Part shown: in pieces, positions 61,064 to 64,000 of the stretch
Layout of the letters: each line of letters starts with the position of its first letter
Position numbering within the stretch: position 1 is the stretch's first letter
Origin: Holophagaceae bacterium
Lineage (GTDB): Bacteria > Acidobacteriota > Holophagae > Holophagales > Holophagaceae
Direction: 5' to 3'
NCBI GenBank assembly: GCA_016710635.1
Contig: JADJVL010000019.1
Coordinates: 1-64,000, forward strand
Length of the DNA: 64,000 bases
The notes under the pieces: generated by a model
Databases searched by the model: none
The model's input: only the letters and a program-made list of their open reading frames with translations
Told to the model about the DNA's origin: nothing
Position numbers and translations under genes: made by a program

Positions 61064-61601
61064 GGGCCAGGCTTCCGGATTGCTGATGGGCCCGCCACTG
61101 GGCCTGGGCGTCGGGTCCCACCTGGTTCACCACCGCCAGCGCCGCGCCGACGGGCACGCCCTCCGCGTGGCAGGCCGCGTACACGCCCGTCAACTCGAGG
61201 TGCTCCACCGCCCCCAGCCGTCCCAGCAGGGCGGCGCCCTCGAACGTCTTCGTGATGGCCGGGGGCACCACGACGGCGTGGGGCGGCAGGGGGCCTTCCA
61301 GGGTGGTCGCCCAGCGGGTGCGCTCGATGACGGGACGGTAGGCTTCGTTCCGGCATTCAGCGAGGCTGCTGGCGATGGCCTCGGCGGCCCAGAGGTGGTC
61401 CCCGATCCGGAGCCGGTCATCGTAGTGGCCACAGGTGCCTAGGAAGAGCACGCCTTCAGGCTTGAACGCCTCGATGAGGCGCGCGGTGGTGGCCGCCGCC
61501 AGCAGGCCGCCAACGCCCGTGGACGCCGCCTGCCAGCCCTTGGGCGGTGCCGACAGGAAGGGGCCCAGTTCCGGGGGAAAAGCGCCAAGGAGGAGCCGCA
61601 T
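61023..61601 (-). CDS. Nucleoside phosphorylase / MTAN-superfamily protein
   Basis: A 192-residue protein resembling purine nucleoside phosphorylases and futalosine/MTA nucleosidases: TGVGGLLAAATTARLIEAFKPEGVLFLGTCGHYDDRLRIGD, and AVEHLELTGVYAACHAEGVPVGAALAVVNQVG, which holds the conserved Glu-Leu-Thr/Gly segment. It is shorter than most relatives (about 230), so its substrate is uncertain: futalosine hydrolase and MTA/SAH nucleosidase are both possible. The 3' end is antisense to comEC over 41 bases. Confidence 0.75.
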   Translation of the reverse strand: MRLLLGAFPPELGPFLSAPPKGWQAASTGVGGLLAAATTARLIEAFKPEGVLFLGTCGHYDDRLRIGDHLWAAEAIASSLAECRNEAYRPVIERTRWATTLEGPLPPHAVVVPPAITKTFEGAALLGRLGAVEHLELTGVYAACHAEGVPVGAALAVVNQVGPDAQAQWRAHQQSGSLALIEQLRELGVLGP

Positions 61602-61757
61602 GGTCCAAGTTTCGCGCACTTGGTCCTGGGGACAGGCTGAAAATCGGAGGTTTCAAACCCTTCCCCAGCCTGATCCCCGCAAGTTAAAATCCGACCTTCT
61701 CAATCCCACCAGATCCGATGAGGCGGCCCCGGGGCCGCGCCCAGGCAGGAGGCCGGC

Positions 61758-62156
61758 ATGAACGAAGTCGTCGCGCGATTCCAGGACGGCAGGACCATGA
61801 AGGGCAGGACCGCGGATTTCCTGCCGACCAAGGACCGTTTTCACCTCGCCCTCGAAGGAATGCCCCCGACGGCGAAGCCCGTCGAGGTCCTCATCGCCGA
61901 CCTGAAGGGAGTCTTTTTCGTGAAGACCTTCGAAGGCCATCCGGACCACAAGAAGAGCAACGCCTTCGATCCCCGGAGCACGCCCCTCGGACGGAAGGTG
62001 ACCGTGGTCTTCCAGGACGGCGAGGAATTGTCCGGCACCACCCAGGGCTACCAGCCGAACCGGCCGGGCTTCTTCGTCCTTCCGGCGGACGGAAGCTCCA
62101 ACAATTTCCGCTGTTTCGTGGTCACCGCCGCGGCGAAGGAGATCCGCCTGATCTGA
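61758..62156 (+). CDS. Small conserved protein of unknown function (DUF6982-like)
   Basis: A 132-residue beta-rich protein: EVVARFQDGRTMKGRTADFLPTKDRFHLALEG, VEVLIADLKGVFFVKTFEG, then VTVVFQDGEELSGTTQGYQPNRPGFFVLPAD, so the same motif (F.DG..L.G.T) occurs twice, like a two-unit barrel. AGGAGG lies five bases before the ATG. Similar proteins are, to my memory, found near signalling genes in delta-proteobacteria and acidobacteria, with no known activity. The upstream leader has a GC palindrome at 61723-61738 and a TAAAAT at 61685. Confidence 0.7.
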   Translation: MNEVVARFQDGRTMKGRTADFLPTKDRFHLALEGMPPTAKPVEVLIADLKGVFFVKTFEGHPDHKKSNAFDPRSTPLGRKVTVVFQDGEELSGTTQGYQPNRPGFFVLPADGSSNNFRCFVVTAAAKEIRLI

Positions 62157-62163
62157 AGGGGCC

Positions 62164-63860
62164 TCAGCGGGTCAGTTTGCGATACTTGATGCGATGGGGG
62201 TCGAAGGGCTTGAGGCCCAGGACCTCCTGCCGATACGCCTCGTACTGGCTGTAGTTCCCATCGAAGAACTCCACGCGGCTGTCCCCCTCGAAGGCCAGGA
62301 TGTGGGTGGCCAGCCGGTCCAGGAACCAGCGGTCGTGGCTCACCACCACCGCGCTTCCGGCGAAGCTTTCGATGGCCTCCTCCAGGGCCCGCATGGTGTT
62401 CACATCGAGATCGTTCGTCGGCTCGTCGAAGAAGAGCAGGTTGGACTCGCTCTTCATGGTGAGCGCCAGGTTCAGGCGGTTCTGCTGGCCGCCGCTGAGC
62501 TCCTTCACCTTCTTCTGCTGGGAGTCGCCGGTGAAGCCGAAGCGGCTGAGCCAGGCCCGGGCGTTGACCAGCTTGCCGCCCAGCTCGATCTGCTCGTAGC
62601 CCCCGGACACCGCTTCGAAGACGGTCTTGTCGGGGTTCAGGTTCTGGCGGAGCTGGTCCACGGTGGCCATCTTCACGGTCTCGCCGACCTTGATGGTCCC
62701 GGCGTCAGGCTGCTCGTTGCCCGTGAGCATGCGGATGAGGGTGGTCTTGCCGGCGCCGTTCGGGCCGATGACACCCAGGATGCCGCCCCGGGGGATGGCG
62801 AAGCTGAGGTTCTCGAAGAGCACCTTGTCGTCATAGGCCTTGGACAGGCCCTCCACCTCCGTGACGATGTCGCCTAGGCGTGGCCCCGAGGGATGTAGAT
62901 CTCCAGTTCCTGCTCCTTCTCCCGGCCCTCCTCGCCGGCGAGCCGCTCGAAGTTCGAGATGCGCGCCTTGCTCTTGGTGTGCTGGCCCTTGGGGGACATG
63001 CGGATCCACTCCAGCTCCCGTTCCAGGGTCTTCTGGCGGCGCTTGTCCGACTTCTCCTCCTGGGCGAGGCGGCCGGACTTCTGTTCCAGCCAAGAGGAGT
63101 AGTTGCCCTTCCAGGGGATGCCTTCGCCCCGGTCCAGCTCGAGGATCCAGCCCGCCACGTTGTCCAGGAAGTAGCGGTCGTGGGTGATCGCGATGACCGT
63201 GCCGGTGTACTCGTTGAGGTGCTTCTCCAGCCAGGCCACGGTCTCCGCGTCCAGGTGGTTGGTGGGCTCGTCCAGGAGCAGGATGTCGGGCTTCTGGAGG
63301 AGGAGCCGGCACAGGGCCACGCGGCGCCGCTCGCCCCCCGACAGCACGCCGATCTTCGTGTCCGGGTCCGGGCAGCGCAGGGCGTCCATGGCCTGCTCCA
63401 GCTGGGCGTCCAGGTCCCAGCAGTCGGCGGCGTCGATCCTGTCCTGGAGCTCGCCCTGGCGGGCCAGGAGCGCGTCCATGTCCGCGTCGGGATCGGCGAA
63501 CTGCTCCGCGATCTCGTTGTACTCCTTCAGCCAGCCGACCTTCTCCGCGGCGCCTTCCTCGACCACCTCGCGCACGGTCTTGGTCTCGTCCAGCTTCGGC
63601 TCCTGGTCCAGGAGGCCTGTGGTGTAGCCCTTCGACAGCACCGCTTCGCCGTTGAAGTCCCCGTCCACGCCCGCCATGATGCGCAGCACCGTGGACTTGC
63701 CCGAGCCGTTCAGGCCCAGCACGCCGATCTTCGCACCGTGGTAGTAGGAGAGGCTGATGTCCTTGATCACCGGCTTGTTGTTGTAGATCTTGGAGACCCG
63801 CATCATCGAGTAGATGATCTCGGGCTGGTCGCCTTCGGACTTCTTCACCGGCTTGGCCAT
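62164..63860 (-). pseudogene. ettA: Energy-dependent translational throttle ABC-F protein EttA, split by one-base frameshift
   Basis: An ABC-F protein of about 563 residues when joined. The first half reads from the ATG at 63860 (Walker A GLNGSGKST, signature LSGGERRRVAL, LLLDEPTNHLD, ITHDRYFLD, arm and linker with WIRMSPKGQHTKSKARI). It stops at IYIPRGHA near 62874. The second half continues in another frame (SGPRLGDIVTEVEGLSKAYDDK, GPNGAGKTT, LSGGQQNRLNL, FFDEPTNDLD, VSHDRWFLD). Adding one base near 62885-62892 restores the usual IP.GPRLGD. The gene gates the ribosome by ATP level. A real disruption of a widespread gene is less likely than an indel in the assembly. Confidence 0.88.
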
Positions 63861-63871
63861 GGTTCCGCTCG

Positions 63872-63898
63872 AAAAAAAGGCCGTGCTTCCGCACGGCT
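63872..63898 (-). terminator. Intrinsic terminator just upstream of ettA
   Basis: On the minus strand GCCGTGC-GGAA-GCACGGC is followed by seven T, ending 11 bases before the ettA ATG. It may end a transcript from a minus-strand gene beyond the window or attenuate ettA itself. The remaining bases to 64000 hold no gene that I can support. Confidence 0.8.
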
Positions 63899-64000
63899 CC
63901 TCCATCTTAGCCCATCGGGAACCGCGTGGCCGCGGGTTTTCCTCCCCAGGGCGGCCTGCGCCCTTGACAGGCGTCCACATCCAGGACATCACAGTGCAAC

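Noticed and set aside
63965..63993. Promoter with a perfect TTGACA on the plus strand near the end of the window
   Set aside because: The -35 match is exact but no acceptable -10 lies at 16-18 bases, and any gene would be outside the window.

Overview
The window looks like a chromosomal segment of a GC-rich, Gram-negative-type bacterium. lpxK (lipid A), a BamA/TamA-like outer-membrane barrel and a TonB C-terminal domain all point to two membranes. The gene mix (arsS with its peroxidase-like partner, deoC beside an ALDH16-type dehydrogenase, a tandem Get3/ArsA-like ATPase pair next to PHA regulator and phasin, orphan murG) and the style of the proteins suggest Acidobacteriota, perhaps Holophagae. 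That placement is an impression: there is no rRNA here to prove it. Most of the sequence is ordinary housekeeping and accessory metabolism. I see no prophage, insertion sequence, transposase, CRISPR array or plasmid function.

Layout. 1-9.2 kb: 5'-truncated glycogen debranching enzyme, arsenosugar pair, coaD, ALDH16-type dehydrogenase and deoC. 9.3-17.4 kb: dicarboxylate symporter, AlkP-type hydrolase, SnoaL-like protein, recG, BamA-like barrel, ankyrin protein. 17.6-25.2 kb: degenerate PilT-like ATPase whose C-terminus lies in another frame, beta-propeller protein, murG, serine hydrolase, and a PadR regulator with a membrane sensor protein. 25.4-29.8 kb: etfBA, small unknown proteins, a cNMP/FHA protein and a free-methionine-sulfoxide reductase. 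29.9-31.5 kb: lpxK, tRNA-Gly(CCC) and a tandem array built from the tRNA 3' end, terminator hairpins and a structured module. 31.5-39.5 kb: conserved hypothetical, RodZ-like protein, MoxR ATPase, degenerate NtrC-like regulator, fused aroD-aroE, frameshifted mazG, GMC oxidoreductase.

39.6-51.1 kb is the most coherent region and looks like storage-lipid biology: two Get3/ArsA-like ATPases, PhaR, a phasin, a patatin and a hemolysin-III protein. A repeat-rich gap follows, then a wax ester synthase/DGAT, a UbiB-like kinase, a class I-like HMG-CoA reductase and a divergent aldehyde dehydrogenase. A pair of matched palindromes exactly 33 bp apart precedes phaR and is a good candidate operator. 51.2-64 kb holds a swivel-plus-catalytic aconitase-type hydro-lyase coupled to larC, a DUF1292 protein, moaE, rnhA, a pseudokinase-TonB hybrid, a secreted protein, comEC, a nucleosidase-like protein, a small conserved protein and ettA.

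Five otherwise well-conserved genes (pilT-like, mazG, aconitase-type, pseudokinase-TonB, ettA) each need a single-base shift to read through. This pattern is more easily explained by consensus indels in the assembly than by five real mutations, and readers should treat those ends with caution. The strongest leads for new biology are the tRNA-Gly-derived repeat array, the two-hairpin intergenic repeat family with a compensatory base-pair change, the Get3-like pair beside the granule proteins, and the pseudokinase-TonB protein.
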